A DNA stretch of 64,000 nucleotides from Anadara kagoshimensis. Taxonomy: Eukaryota; Mollusca; Bivalvia; Arcoida; Arcidae. Positions 23,814-34,081 of this stretch are shown one piece after another; positions within the stretch are counted from its first letter, which is position 1, and each line of letters begins with the position of its first letter. The stretch spans positions 19,713,534-19,777,533 of the forward strand of contig CM037874.1 of assembly GCA_021292105.1 (NCBI GenBank), read 5' to 3'. Both the position numbers and the translations under genes were made by a program. The notes under the pieces were generated by a model. That model saw only the letters and a list, made by a program, of their open reading frames with translations. It was not told the origin of the DNA and searched no databases.

Positions 23814-25377
23814 ATGTGTTCCATCAAAGTGTTTATCCTAACAGTTTTCCTGTCATGTGTATACCAGTGCGATTCCCAATTTTCGTCATGTAGATATGGT
23901 AATTCATTAACATTAATTAATATTCAACAAGTCATTTACTTCCTAATTAACAGGGGACATCACTACGTTAAGTCAGTTGGTAGAGTGATCGCTTCGTTTG
24001 TGGGTTCGAATCCCGGCCAGATCTGACCCAGAACTTTAAATTGGGTAGTAGCTGTTCTTTCGCCAAGCGATCGGCATTACGAAATGAAAGTCACGGTTCT
24101 TTCGGACGGGATCTTAAAATAAACGAGGTCCCCTGTCTTGGTAGACTTGGCACGATAAAGAACCTTGCTGTATAATGCCATCAGCGCATTGCACAGGCAA
24201 CGGTTCTCGCCTATAGCTGGCAGCGTCTCGATATAAGTGAAATATTTTTTCGACTGGGACGTAAAACACCATTACTCAACTCAACTCCTTAAGAGAAAAT
24301 CAAACACAAATATACTAATCAACACCCAGTTTAAATCACGACCCCCCCCAAAAAAAAAAAAAAAAAAAAAACAAGGTAAAAGGTAAAAACCATTGAATAA
24401 TTCGTTAACACGTGAACTTCCACCATGGATTGAGGTCGGATTATCCGGAAGGGTTGGTGGGAAAAGTGAAAGGACAATTACAAGAGGTCTTCGATACTCA
24501 ATAGTACCACTACCGTATCTCAGTTGGGAGAGTTATTCCTTCGTACGTGGGAGGTCTGGGTTCTAACTCTAGTCAGGGTACGACCAAAACTTAAAAATGG
24601 GACATTTCACAAAGAACTCGTCATTTAAAATGAAAGTCGCTGGGTCCTTCAGAAAAAACTTTAACAACAGATGCCCGTGTTTAGACAAACGTGTCACTTA
24701 AACGAAACATCCTGCACATTGCCTCTAGCGTACTGCAAAAGTATGTTTTAGCTTTTCCCCTAAAGCTGTTAGCGTCTCGATATAAGTGGAATATTCTTGA
24801 CCGTGACATAATACCCCATTGAATTAATGAATCAATTAAACAGTTAATTTAAATTATTTGTTAAACTTAATTAAGGATGTAAATATAATAATTTTATTTG
24901 TTTTTTTTCAACATGTTATCATCCTAAGTTGCAAACACGGATAATGTTGAAGAAAATACTTACAGTTTGAAAATTTATTGGGAAACAAATATGTCAAATT
25001 TATTTTTTATAGAAACGGCGCCAAATTTTTGTTATGAAGAAGTAGAGATTTTGTACACTTTATAAGTTAATTAATGCCATTTCTCATAATTCGATCATTT
25101 TTAACAAATTCAATGAGTGTGAAATTGACATCGCAATGAAGTAGGACTATTATGTTGTGCGTCTACATATAACGAAAAAAACTCAATTAAAATGTATCTA
25201 TAGAGAATTGAATTATATACTTTTATAATTTCTGTTTTTACAATTTCAGGTGAACGCCTTTTCCTCTCGGGTCTACTTACTCAGGTGACATGTAACACTG
25301 ATCTCTTTGGAAACTTGGGTGTGTATACTTGTTTGGTGTAATCTATTGCTAATGTACAAAGTGTTTATACGATGTTT

Positions 25378-25423
<46 letters not shown>

Positions 25424-28400
25424 TAGAACTTGAAATTTAACAACATGAACACTCATACTTTAGAACTTTAGAACATCAATATTTCTTTGCTTTTTTATAC
25501 TAAGCCATTTTGCATTTTGCACATCTCTTAACTCACGTATATACGTTTTGTTTAGACATGCATATTAGAACATTGTAGACATTGATAGGCGTTTGATATT
25601 TAGATAATGGTAATGAGTTTAAAGGTCAAGCTCACAATTTCGAAAAAAAACTAAAATTGTTAATTATCTGGAAAACTATCAACTTTTTGTAAAGAGCGTT
25701 GTATAGAGATATTATAGATAATTTTGATATATATATGCATGAAGGTAATAGGTTTTAAAGTTCAAGGTCACAGATACAAAAGAATACTGAAATGGTTAAT
25801 CTTTCTGAAAACACTTACTTTTTGTCTAAAAACTATAAAGGTTTTGTATATTAGAATATTATTGATATTGATGCAACACTCATTTTGACATATAGATAAA
25901 GGTCATGGATTCAAAGGTCAAAACCAAAAAATGGAAAAAATACTGACATGGTTAATTATCGGAAAATTATTTCTTTTTGTCAAGGCATTTACCATGATGT
26001 ATATTGGAATATTGTAGGTATTGATACAGCCATCAGTTTGATATATTGATGATGGTCATATGTTCAAAGGTCAAGGTCACAGGTTGGAAAGCATACTGCA
26101 CTGCAATGCTTCATTACCTAAAAAAGCTCTAAAGCTTGGTTATATGTAAAGAAAATTAGACATTCAGGTTACAGTTTTATGTTTTCTTAAATCAATTCAG
26201 CTAGCTATTATTTATCAGATGAGCGTATAAGGCCCATATGACCTCTTGTTAAAGTAGTAAGCCTTTCACCAGAAATTATGATATTTTTTTTTCTTAGGTG
26301 CTGGTTCGTGTCCTACTAACTGGGTAAAATTCAACGGAAATTGTTATTTCTTCAGTAATGATAGAGCTAAGTGGTCCGATGCTCGGGTAAGTGAGCAAAT
26401 ATCAGCAGTATATACTATACAGAATTCCTATTTTAAAATAGCTTTCTTGGTATTTATAGTTTTTTTTCATAAAATAGGTTCGAGAACTTTAAACAAGAAA
26501 TGATAACCCTTGTTGCCACTGACTGCAACCTCGATAATTTGTTGGCACTAACGACAGCTTCGATAATGACGGTTATGTTTTGTTTCAGCTATTTGTGACC
26601 AACCGATTTTTTATCAATCTCAATCTAAACTTACGTAGATTCGATGGGGGCGTTTGGTCAATTTTTGTCTTATCTACATTGGACTTGTGCGCACTTAAAC
26701 AGACTTTTAAGAATACATGTACTAGTCACAGACTCCTCAGTCTATTTCACTGGACCAAGCAAACCAGTAAAGACCCTGGCAAAGGACAAACCATTTCTCA
26801 ATTGTAGTCAATCAGTTCAGAGCCAAAAAGATGAGACACCGTAGGTTAAACGATTCACGCTTTTTACACACTGCCGTCACATGTACGTACATCCCCTTTT
26901 CAGATGAGACATAAATGAGCGCAATTGGTAGATTTGGTATATCTTTTCTTCTATACATTAGGACTAAAATGTACTTTATGTATTATAGTGATTATGTTAT
27001 CAAAGTAAACAGCATCATGTAGGCAAACGATATGAACCTGTCCGAATGACCTTTCATCAGGAATATTCATATACATGTAGCAGGAACCATCCAATGCATT
27101 GGCATGTTACAGTAATACAAAAGCAATACATGTTTCCCATGTAGAATTGAACCCCAATTGTTCTTTATTCATTTTATTTGAACCCCTCTGTAAAGGCCAC
27201 CCAAGGAGACCAGTAAAAGTGGTCTATATGGACAGGTGGCTTTTATATACAGGTTCAAATAATATGAATAAAGAACAATTGGGATACAATGCTACCGGCC
27301 TTTATAAGCAGTCGGTCCTTATGTAGAGGTGGCCTTTAGGGCAAGTTGGACTGTATATATGATATGATATGATCCATAACAAATATTGAAATTAAAGGTC
27401 AAGCGAACAGTTCAATGTTATTTGTCGGTACTATTGTATTTTATCCAGTACCAGTAATTGAAATTGAATTTAAGAATCTGTTCATTGTCTTATGAATAAT
27501 GATTTAAAACTTTTACAATCGTTGATATTTATAATTGTAATTGTTTCTAGCAAAAATGTCGGGATATGAATAGCGGTCTTGTTCAAATTGACTCCAAGAA
27601 AGAAAGTGATTGGATAACACAGCAATTGATTCCACGAAGTAAGTGATATATATATATATAAATAAATAAATACATAAAGGTTTCCGCGGAGTGACGTTCG
27701 ATACTACTGATTAACGCGTGGCAAATCTTTGTATTCTAAAACGGAATATTTACCGCTTTTAACTAATACTTTATCATACTAGTAAGTAGATTGAATATGA
27801 CTGCTAATTACTTTTTATGTTCTTTTTAATTAATTGTGATTCGGACACCGATTGGTATTGTCATATACCATTTTTTTAAATGTATTTTATGATTAAATTT
27901 AAAAAAAGCGTATTAGGGCCACGACAATTTTGATAAATCGACAAAGTAATCGTCAAAGTATCTCGATAAATCGATTTAGTTTCTCGATAAATCGACTTAG
28001 TTTCTCGATAAATCGACTTCCCATCAAGGTTAATGAGACTTCATTCAAAGTGTAATGATGGCAAGCAATCTAGTAGTTGAGTATTTTAAGTTAGGTTTGT
28101 CAAACAAGGAGATATTAGAGTGTTTGGCAGTCATACACGGGCAGGTCATTAGTATCAGGACACTAAAAAGGCTTATGAAAAAACTCGGCTGTTTTCGGAG
28201 ACAAAATCACAGTAACTTACTAGATGTTGCTTTATTTATTGTTTCTGAGTGCGCAAAGCCGGATCAAACTAAGTCGATTTATCGAATAGTTTGACGATTA
28301 CTTTGTCGATTTATCGAGACAGTTAAGTCGATTTATCGAGATACTTAGTCGATTTATCGAATTGCTATGTCGATTTATCGAAATACTAAGTCGATTTATC

Positions 28401-30680
28401 GATAATAAGTCAATTTATCGAATTGCTATGTCGATTTATCGAAATACTAAGTCGATTTATCGATAATAAGTCGACTTATCGACATAGTTAAGTCGATTTA
28501 TCGAGATAATAAGTCGATTTATCGACATAGTTAAGTCGATTTATCGAGAAACTAAGTCGACATATCAAATTAAAAAAAATTGTCGTGGCCCTAATACGCT
28601 TCCGTAGTATGACAGTATGGTTGTTATTGATTCATTACATTCTTATAAATATTCTTTTAAGACAAGTATAAGGAAACGACAAAAAAAAAAAAAAAAAGCA
28701 AATAGTTTTATATCTGAAATGTTTTAGTTATCACTGAATTAAGAGAACTAACTATCCTATCCCGCCTTCGGTACAGAACAATTTATCATACTGACTACGT
28801 TACGCATATTTTTTCAGGTTTTAGGTCACTTACGTATACCAATTACACCAATGCCTAAGGGTTCTGACATTTAGTGTTATATTGATCTAAATTCTCCATG
28901 ATCATTCATTTTGTGTATACGAATACACGAGCTTTTCTTAGAATAGACCCATACTTTACAAATCGCTTTAAAACATAGATTACGTGTTTGTACATGTATG
29001 TTATGCATATACCTTGACCAAAACACATCAAAATTTGTCTTTCTTTAGAAGCCATAAAGTCCACATTGTTGCAATTTTAAAAGCATCAAGGGTGGTATTA
29101 AAATTTCTGAATACTAAAAGAACCACACTTGCGTTAATTTGCAGATTAAAAAATAAGTAACAGAATATTTCACATGAATATACACTATTCGTTTATAAAA
29201 TGGTCGTCATGCTACTAAAATCGCCTTAATAAGATCAACAAGAGACTAGAAAACTATATACTAGTATGCCTTATCTATACATATAACATAACTTATATTA
29301 GTTATACTTTTCCTAAATGAGTATGCTATCATGTTTAACAAAGAAGCAAAGATACTAGGTTGTTTTTGGTTTTTTTTTGCTAATATTGTTTGTTTTGTTG
29401 CCATAATAAATATTAAAGTGGAACCAGATATTTGTATACCATATAAAACTTTTTTGTGAATGTGTCGTGGTGATAAACAGTTGTAAAACTTAGGCAAACA
29501 GCATTGACCTGTCCGCTTGACCTTTCATTGAGAAAATGCACATGCGAAGATCTACCTAATACAAGGGTCCTACAGGATTCGCCGTTAATACATAAACAAT
29601 TTACATTTTCTGTTATATTTCCACGTGGTCAGGATGTTATCTGTACATGAAGACGACACATCTGTTCGTGTTGGTAGACATTTTAATACTTAAACATTTA
29701 ACAACGTCAACGTGAAAATGCATACGTCAAAACCGTAATTGTTGTTTACATAAATATATTCATGAAGCTTCATGGTTACAAAGAGAGATAACTCTTAGTC
29801 TTGTTAGTCCATAATACAACATTTTTCATGATGTACACCATAAATAACTTGTCCATAATAAATCGTTTATTGAAGGTCAAGCGGACAGGTCAATGTTGTT
29901 TGCCTATACCTTGCGTGTAAACATAAACTTCTTAAGCATCATCTAGTAGCATTTTATGATCCAGACTACTTGACAGTACAAGTATACATATACATGTAGG
30001 GTATGGTGTATATGAACAGTATTTAGACTTAACTAATCATTCTTTGTCCCCGACCGGGACTGATCCAAGACTTAAAGGTGGGTATATGTAGTGACTGTTC
30101 TTTCGCCAAGCACTCGGCATTACGAAATGAAAATCAGGGTTCTTTCGGATGGGAACTTAAAATAAACGAGTTCCCGTGTCACGGTGGGCTTGGCACGATA
30201 AAGATTCCTGGTGTATAATTCCATCAGCGCAACCCACAGGCAAAATGTCTACAACTTCGCCTATAGCTGGCAACGTTTCGATAACAGTGAAATATTCTTG
30301 AATGAGACGTTAAACACCATTACGCAACTCTCCTCAACTTAACTCTAAAGTCTTCTCTTATGCAAATGCAGGTATTTGACTGCAAAGGTTTGTTTGTAAA
30401 TTCAGATACTGGAGTTGACTTCGATTGGTACATTGGAGCGAATAATGCCGCAGATATCAATAAATTTGTTTGGGAATATAGTCAGCAAACCGTTCCATTG
30501 CCAGGCAGTTCCCAAGGCTTTCAGTTTTGGGCACCAAATGAACCAGAAACGAATGTAAATGAAAGATGTGTAGAAATAGATCCAGAACTTAACTACAGGT
30601 GGGATAATGACGAGTGTTACGAACTGGAACACTACATCTGCGAAAAAAAGGTAGTAAACGATCGAAAAATACCGGAATAG
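23814..30680 (+). CDS. Secreted C-type lectin-domain protein, five coding exons
   Basis: Five exons with GT..AG junctions and consistent phase give a 201 aa protein: 23814-23898, 25250-25318, 26298-26386, 27551-27638 and 30406-30680. Residues 1-20 (MCSIKVFILTVFLSCVYQCD) are a signal peptide. After a short linker, a C-type lectin-like domain runs from C56 to C189. It has an extra N-terminal disulfide pair (C56/C67), the canonical C84-C189 and C165-C181 pairs, WYIGANN at 118-124 and FWAPNEP at 151-157. The sugar/calcium site is atypical: EPE (156-158) replaces EPN/QPD and WDND (176-179) replaces WND, so binding specificity cannot be inferred. No transmembrane segment. The likely role, from family knowledge only, is extracellular recognition such as mollusc innate immunity. 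The earlier AG at 30372-30373 would bring an immediate stop, so the acceptor at 30405 is used. Introns are repeat-filled. Confidence 0.9.
23961..24288 (+). mobile_element. RUDI-like SINE in lectin intron 1
   Basis: The head has AGTCAGTTGGTAGAGTGATC (A box slightly mutated) and a perfect B box GGTTCGAATCC (24003-24013). The GACTTGGCACGATAAAGAAC core and TCTCGATATAAGTGAAATAT tail follow, ending in ACTCAACTCAAC. Confidence 0.85.
24342..24371. repeat. Mixed C8/A21 homopolymer tract
   Basis: C8 runs directly into A21. Confidence 0.9.
24505..24820 (+). mobile_element. Diverged RUDI-like SINE in lectin intron 1
   Basis: The head CGTATCTCAGTTGGGAGAGT with B box GGTTCTAACTC is followed by a diverged body. 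The tail CGTCTCGATATAAGTGGAAT then GACCGTGACATAATACCCC is older than the neighbouring copy. Confidence 0.75.
25381..25421. repeat. (CA)n microsatellite in lectin intron 2
   Basis: Perfect CA run of about 20 repeats. Confidence 0.95.
25560..26252 (-). mobile_element. DINE/pearl-like element 3 in lectin intron 2
   Basis: The minus strand starts TAACAAGAGGTCATATGGGC then CTTATACGCTCATCTGA, homologous to the 5' ends of elements 1 and 2. About four diverged ~145 bp units follow, containing TATTGGAATATTGTAGGTAT and AAAGGTCAAGGTCA (plus-strand reading), homologous to the 7200-8270 array. The 3' hairpin was not found. Confidence 0.65.
27017..27436. mobile_element. Inverted-repeat element, AGGCAAAC family, copy 2 (lectin intron 3)
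   Basis: Left TAGGCAAACGATATGAACCT + GTCCGAATGACCTTTCAT; right AAAGGTCAAGCGAACAGTTC + AATGTTATTTGTC. Inside, a second inverted pair is built around GAACCCCAATTGTTCTTTAT and ATAAAGAACAATTGGGATAC (27153 and 27266), so the element is internally palindromic too. Confidence 0.7.
27906..28601 (+). mobile_element. Small DNA transposon with 26 bp TIRs and subterminal TCGATTTATCGA arrays
   Basis: Perfect TIRs read AAGCGTATTAGGGCCACGAC + AATTTT at 27906-27931, with the inverse ending at 28601. Subterminal DNA is filled with the near-palindrome TCGATAAATCGA: four copies on the left (27930-28020) and about fourteen on the right (28272-28565), including a ~62 bp tandem duplication. The centre keeps a truncated transposase reading frame (28055-28294). 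No clear target duplication. Lies in lectin intron 4. Confidence 0.85.
28055..28294 (+). pseudogene. N-terminal remnant of an integrase-type (IS3EU-like) transposase
   Basis: 79 codons: MMASNLVVEYFKLGLSNKEI begins a helix-turn-helix region, followed by ISIRTLKRLMKKLGCFRR and DVALFIVSEC. A LGLSNKEIL...ISIRTLKRxLKxLGLxRR pattern opens eukaryotic rve-integrase proteins that I associate with the IS3EU group. Here the frame runs directly into the right subterminal repeat (TKSIYRIV) and the integrase core is absent. The product, if made, would be a DNA-binding-only fragment. Confidence 0.6.
29491..29906. mobile_element. Inverted-repeat element, AGGCAAAC family, copy 3 (lectin intron 4)
   Basis: Left TAGGCAAACAGCATTGACCT + GTCCGCTTGACCTTTCATTG; right ATTGAAGGTCAAGCGGACAG + GTCAATGTTGTTTGCCTA. 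This is the best-preserved TIR pair of the family (~38 bp). Confidence 0.8.
30044..30345 (+). mobile_element. RUDI-like SINE lacking its tRNA head (lectin intron 4)
   Basis: It begins just after the B box position (CCCCGACCGGGACTGATCC) and continues through GGCTTGGCACGATAAAG to the GAGACGTTAAACACC tail and CAACTCTCCTCAACT end. It stops just upstream of the last lectin exon. Confidence 0.75.
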
Positions 30681-30867
30681 TTCAAATTACACGTAGATGC
30701 AGTAGTCAGGAAGCAGATCACCCAAAAAGACACCAAGACGAACATTTTAAGCTATGTTTCCTGCTTCTACCCAAAATGTTTAGCGAAACTGAAAAATAAG
30801 CACTTTTTGGGATCTGCTTCCTGACTACAGACATATTGTCAAAGTTAAGTTTAAATTCCTACCCATT

Positions 30868-31110
30868 GAGGCCGCGGTGGTGTAATGTATAAGACGTCAA
30901 GTCTACAAATATATTGGTCTCTCACCGAGTCCCGCCCAGACAACATGAGGGAGAGTGAATTTCCCTCGCCGTTGGCCTTTACTGGTTCATCTGGTATCAG
31001 TATATTGTGACTGGGGGAGTGGTACGCTTGTCTGCGGCGTACTGACTCTGTGAGCTAGCACCTTAAACTCGCCCTGCGTGCGCGCTAGTACAACACACTC
31101 GCAATTCGCA
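30868..31110 (+). mobile_element. tRNA-derived SINE, third family
   Basis: The head GGCCGCGGTGGTGTAATGTA then AAGACGTC is A-box-like and CACCGAGTCCCGCC marks a degraded B box. The body has AGGGAGAGTGAATTTCCCTC and GTACGCTTGTCTGCGGCGTA. It lies downstream of the lectin stop and could fall in its 3' UTR. Confidence 0.55.
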
Positions 31111-31534
31111 TGCATTCAGAAACTTTTTTTTATAGATTAATCCATAGAGATTAATAAAATAGTTTTCGTCGCAAATAGCTGAAAAATTGACGTTAAGCGA
31201 AATTCAAGCAAGCAACCAACCAAACCATTAATTCTATATACATTTTAAAAGTAAAATTTTACAGAATTGTGCAATATGGCGCGATTCCGTCCTTTCGAAC
31301 TTTATTTTTAGGGTGTAAAATGGAAGTCTTTCTGTCGTATGTTCACTTTGAATATTGAATGAAGTTTGCAAATTATACCAACATGATCCTGTAGAATAAG
31401 GGTCAACTTACTAAATATCGCTGTTATTGCTCCGAGGTTTAGGGGAATTGAAGAAAGGATAACGGCCGATTTATCAATATTAATTGAATTATGCTTTTGT
31501 AGCTACTACTAACCATCGTAAAATATCTAGTATA

Positions 31535-31762
31535 CTGTAGATTACTTATTTTTCGCGAGTAGAAAATTTCGCGTCAATACCATCTTGACCTTATTCGCGA
31601 ATATTTAAATTCGCGTTTGGAATCTTATTGAATACTACATATGTATGTCAACATAGAAATAATTGAGTGCTGGAAATAGTCGCGTGATATTTGAATTCGC
31701 GAATGGGATGACTCGCGAATTTACGCGAAAATAAATCTCTCGCGAAATAAAGTGATCTACAG
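31535..31762. mobile_element. MITE with CTGTAGATCAC ends and TCGCGA motifs
   Basis: The left end CTGTAGATTACTTATTTTTC + GCGAG is inverted at the right as CTCGCGAAATAAAGTGATCT + ACAG. TA flanks both sides. The interior carries multiple TTCGCG/TCGCGAA palindromes. 228 bp, non-coding. Confidence 0.8.
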
Positions 31763-32654
31763 TATACAGTTATTTTTCCATTGGCTATTGCAGGTACACA
31801 TTTCAATATTCAATGGCTACTTGTATTAATCGACTTTTTGATACCACAATAAGAATTTTTTTCTTTTTCAGGCTTGTACCACAGCGGACATTTTAATTAT
31901 TTTTTTACTCTCTTTTCAAATATTATCCTTGTGACATTCAATTAGCACCTTAATATGATATAATCCTTATTTATACATGGTTTTTGTCTTCAATATTATA
32001 TAATAAGGGTCTACCCAGCTTTTCAAAAATCAGCCAATCAAATCGCTTTAAATTAATCTTTTCTGGGTAGACGGATTAAGCTTTCAATTAAGAGAAATCC
32101 TGACTTCTCGGATAGCCGATGTACCGTGCGCATGGTGCAGCTGTATCGGAATTTACCGATCAATCGGTATTTGATCATGTTTCTTTTAGCGGAATCACGT
32201 ATGGCTATTGTTTTATAGATTGGATATTGTAAATTAACTTTGGATTTTGCCATATTGTTAAACATATTTAAAACAAAAACAGACATACAGTCATAGTTGA
32301 GACTCGTTATAGTTATTTTTAAGTTATAAGTGACTCTACCCGAGCCATATAGAGACGAAATTCCGCACGGCGCCCGTTGTTGCAGTCATATACATGTATA
32401 TCCCAGTGTTAAAGGTATTGAATCTTTCAATAAGTATCATACTGGTGAAATATGTGTATTTATATTTGTATATATATATGCATTGTAATGTGGACCTATG
32501 GTCTAAAATACTTAGTTGAATAAATGAATGAATGGATCTTTCAATTAAATACCCGTAGATAGTTTTTTACACGGAAACTCTGTGATTAATCCATTGTTTC
32601 AAGTAAACGAGAATTTCAACTTAAAGTTGTTTGTGTGTTTTTTATATTTTAATT
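31763..32654. other. Intergenic between lectin gene and L1 element
   Basis: No gene supported. GGTCTACCCAGC... (32009) and TCTGGGTAGACGGAT (32061) form a loose inverted pair. Confidence 0.3.
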
Positions 32655-32666
32655 AATATATTGAGG
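32655..32666. repeat. Left target-site duplication of the L1-like element
   Basis: AATATATTGAGG here recurs identically at 39788-39799 directly after the 3' poly(A). A perfect 12 bp direct repeat at both ends indicates a single target-primed insertion spanning everything between. Confidence 0.85.
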
Positions 32667-32806
32667 GGGTCACGTGACAGGGCAGGGCAATGGACGTGTT
32701 TTTGTCGGCTCTGTAGATTTCGAAAAAAAACTTGGTCAAAATGTAATATATAATACCTAAAGTTAACTAATTTGATATCGAAACTGTCGGAGATACCAAG
32801 GAGCAT

Positions 32807-34081
32807 ATGTATAATATGAACGAGAGAGAGAATAAGAGGAAACGAATGAATAGCGCAACACAGACAGAACCAGAAAATACAGTGAGTACAGAAAATATGG
32901 CGACGCAAAATGTAAACAAAGTAGATGAATGCACAAATGTAAATGACACCAATACAGCACAAATATTAAAAGCAATAGCTGGAATACAAGACACTGTAAA
33001 CAACATTAACAGTAAGATTGACAATAACACAACAAGGTTGGATAAATTACACAATGACATTCACGATCCTCTCGGGGGTATCGAACACAGGTTACAATCC
33101 TTAACGGACGAAAAAAACTACTCTGGCGAAGTTATTGCACAGTTACAAAATCAAAACAAGGTCATAATTAATGAAATGAATATCATGAAAGGGTATATAG
33201 TGAAATTGGAACAGAAAGTTATATCTCAGCAGAATCAGATCACTGATATGGTAGGGCGTGGCATGCGTGAGAACCTGATAATTAATGGCTTTAAGGAGGA
33301 GGAGGGAGAGAATTTGAAAGAGAGGTTCAGTCAATTTATCAAGTCAAAGCTAGAAATAACAGGGGAAAAGATTAAAATAGATAGAATTCATAGATTTGGT
33401 CAGAAAAATAAACACCACCCACGTCCCATTGTTGCCAAATTCCATGATTATACACAAAAAGAATTAGTTCTAGAAAAAGCAAAAAGTATGAAGTCAGACA
33501 TTGAGCCAGTTAGGATATCACCACATTTCCCGGATGAAGTCCGAGAAAAGAAAAAACAACTATTTGAACTGAAAAAACAATATGAAAAAGAAAATGTAGC
33601 AACAAAAATTAAAGGTGATAAGTTAGTATTCCCTGCCAGTGGCAATGTCCATAGAGAAAAGGTTCCAATTCCAAAAGCAAGCGAAGTGCTCGATTCAAGT
33701 GAGAGTAAATTTGAATTTGAATGCTATTCCGAAAGTACAACAATCAGTGATAGAGGAAATGAATTCATTGGCCGTGCCACTAAAGTAACAACATACAATG
33801 AAACCCGAGAAGCTGTTCGACAGATACTGCGAAAACCAGAAACAATTTGCTCAACACATAACACTTACGCTTACAGGTTTACGGATATTCACGGAAAACA
33901 ACATAACGGATTTGATGACGACGGAGAATACGGAGCAGGAAATAAACTTTTAAAACATCTAAAAGATAATAACTTTGATAACGTTCTGGTGGTTGTATCA
34001 AGGCATGCAGGTGAAAAACTTGGACCACAAAGGTTCATACATATGATTAATGCTGGAAATGCAGCTGTTACTAGTATGTAA
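32807..34081 (+). CDS. L1-type ORF1 protein fused to a C-terminal IMPACT/UPF0029 domain
   Basis: Intact 424-codon frame. A polar N-terminus (1-48) precedes a predicted coiled coil (about 50-150), then an RRM-like region (about 153-225: RENLIINGFKEEEGENLKER and IDRIHRFGQ) and a C-terminal nucleic-acid-binding domain (about 230-285: ISPHFPDEVREKKKQL), as in L1 ORF1p (Transposase_22). Residues ~303-424 add something foreign. FIGRATKVT (320-328), ICSTHNTYAYRF (347-358), FDDDGEYGAGNKLL (369-382), VLVVVSR (393-399) and KLGPQRFIHMINA (404-416) follow the order and spacing of the IMPACT/Yih1/YigZ family. The usual YGG of VVVSRxYGG is HAGE here, so one glycine-rich turn is altered. Expected role of ORF1p is RNA binding in a retrotransposition particle; IMPACT proteins in eukaryotes bind GCN1 and inhibit GCN2. 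Any transfer of that activity is inference. A second ATG at codon 4 is an alternative start. Confidence 0.9.
   Translation: MYNMNERENKRKRMNSATQTEPENTVSTENMATQNVNKVDECTNVNDTNTAQILKAIAGIQDTVNNINSKIDNNTTRLDKLHNDIHDPLGGIEHRLQSLTDEKNYSGEVIAQLQNQNKVIINEMNIMKGYIVKLEQKVISQQNQITDMVGRGMRENLIINGFKEEEGENLKERFSQFIKSKLEITGEKIKIDRIHRFGQKNKHHPRPIVAKFHDYTQKELVLEKAKSMKSDIEPVRISPHFPDEVREKKKQLFELKKQYEKENVATKIKGDKLVFPASGNVHREKVPIPKASEVLDSSESKFEFECYSESTTISDRGNEFIGRATKVTTYNETREAVRQILRKPETICSTHNTYAYRFTDIHGKQHNGFDDDGEYGAGNKLLKHLKDNNFDNVLVVVSRHAGEKLGPQRFIHMINAGNAAVTSM

Noticed and set aside
30360..30405. Upstream extension of the last lectin exon
   Set aside because: Using the acceptor at 30372-30373 puts a stop in the second full codon; the AG at 30404-30405 gives exact phase and the expected domain.
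30614..30799. Alternative ORF overlapping the end of the lectin gene
   Set aside because: Different frame from the lectin exon, no motif; shadow of the coding exon and its 3' flank.
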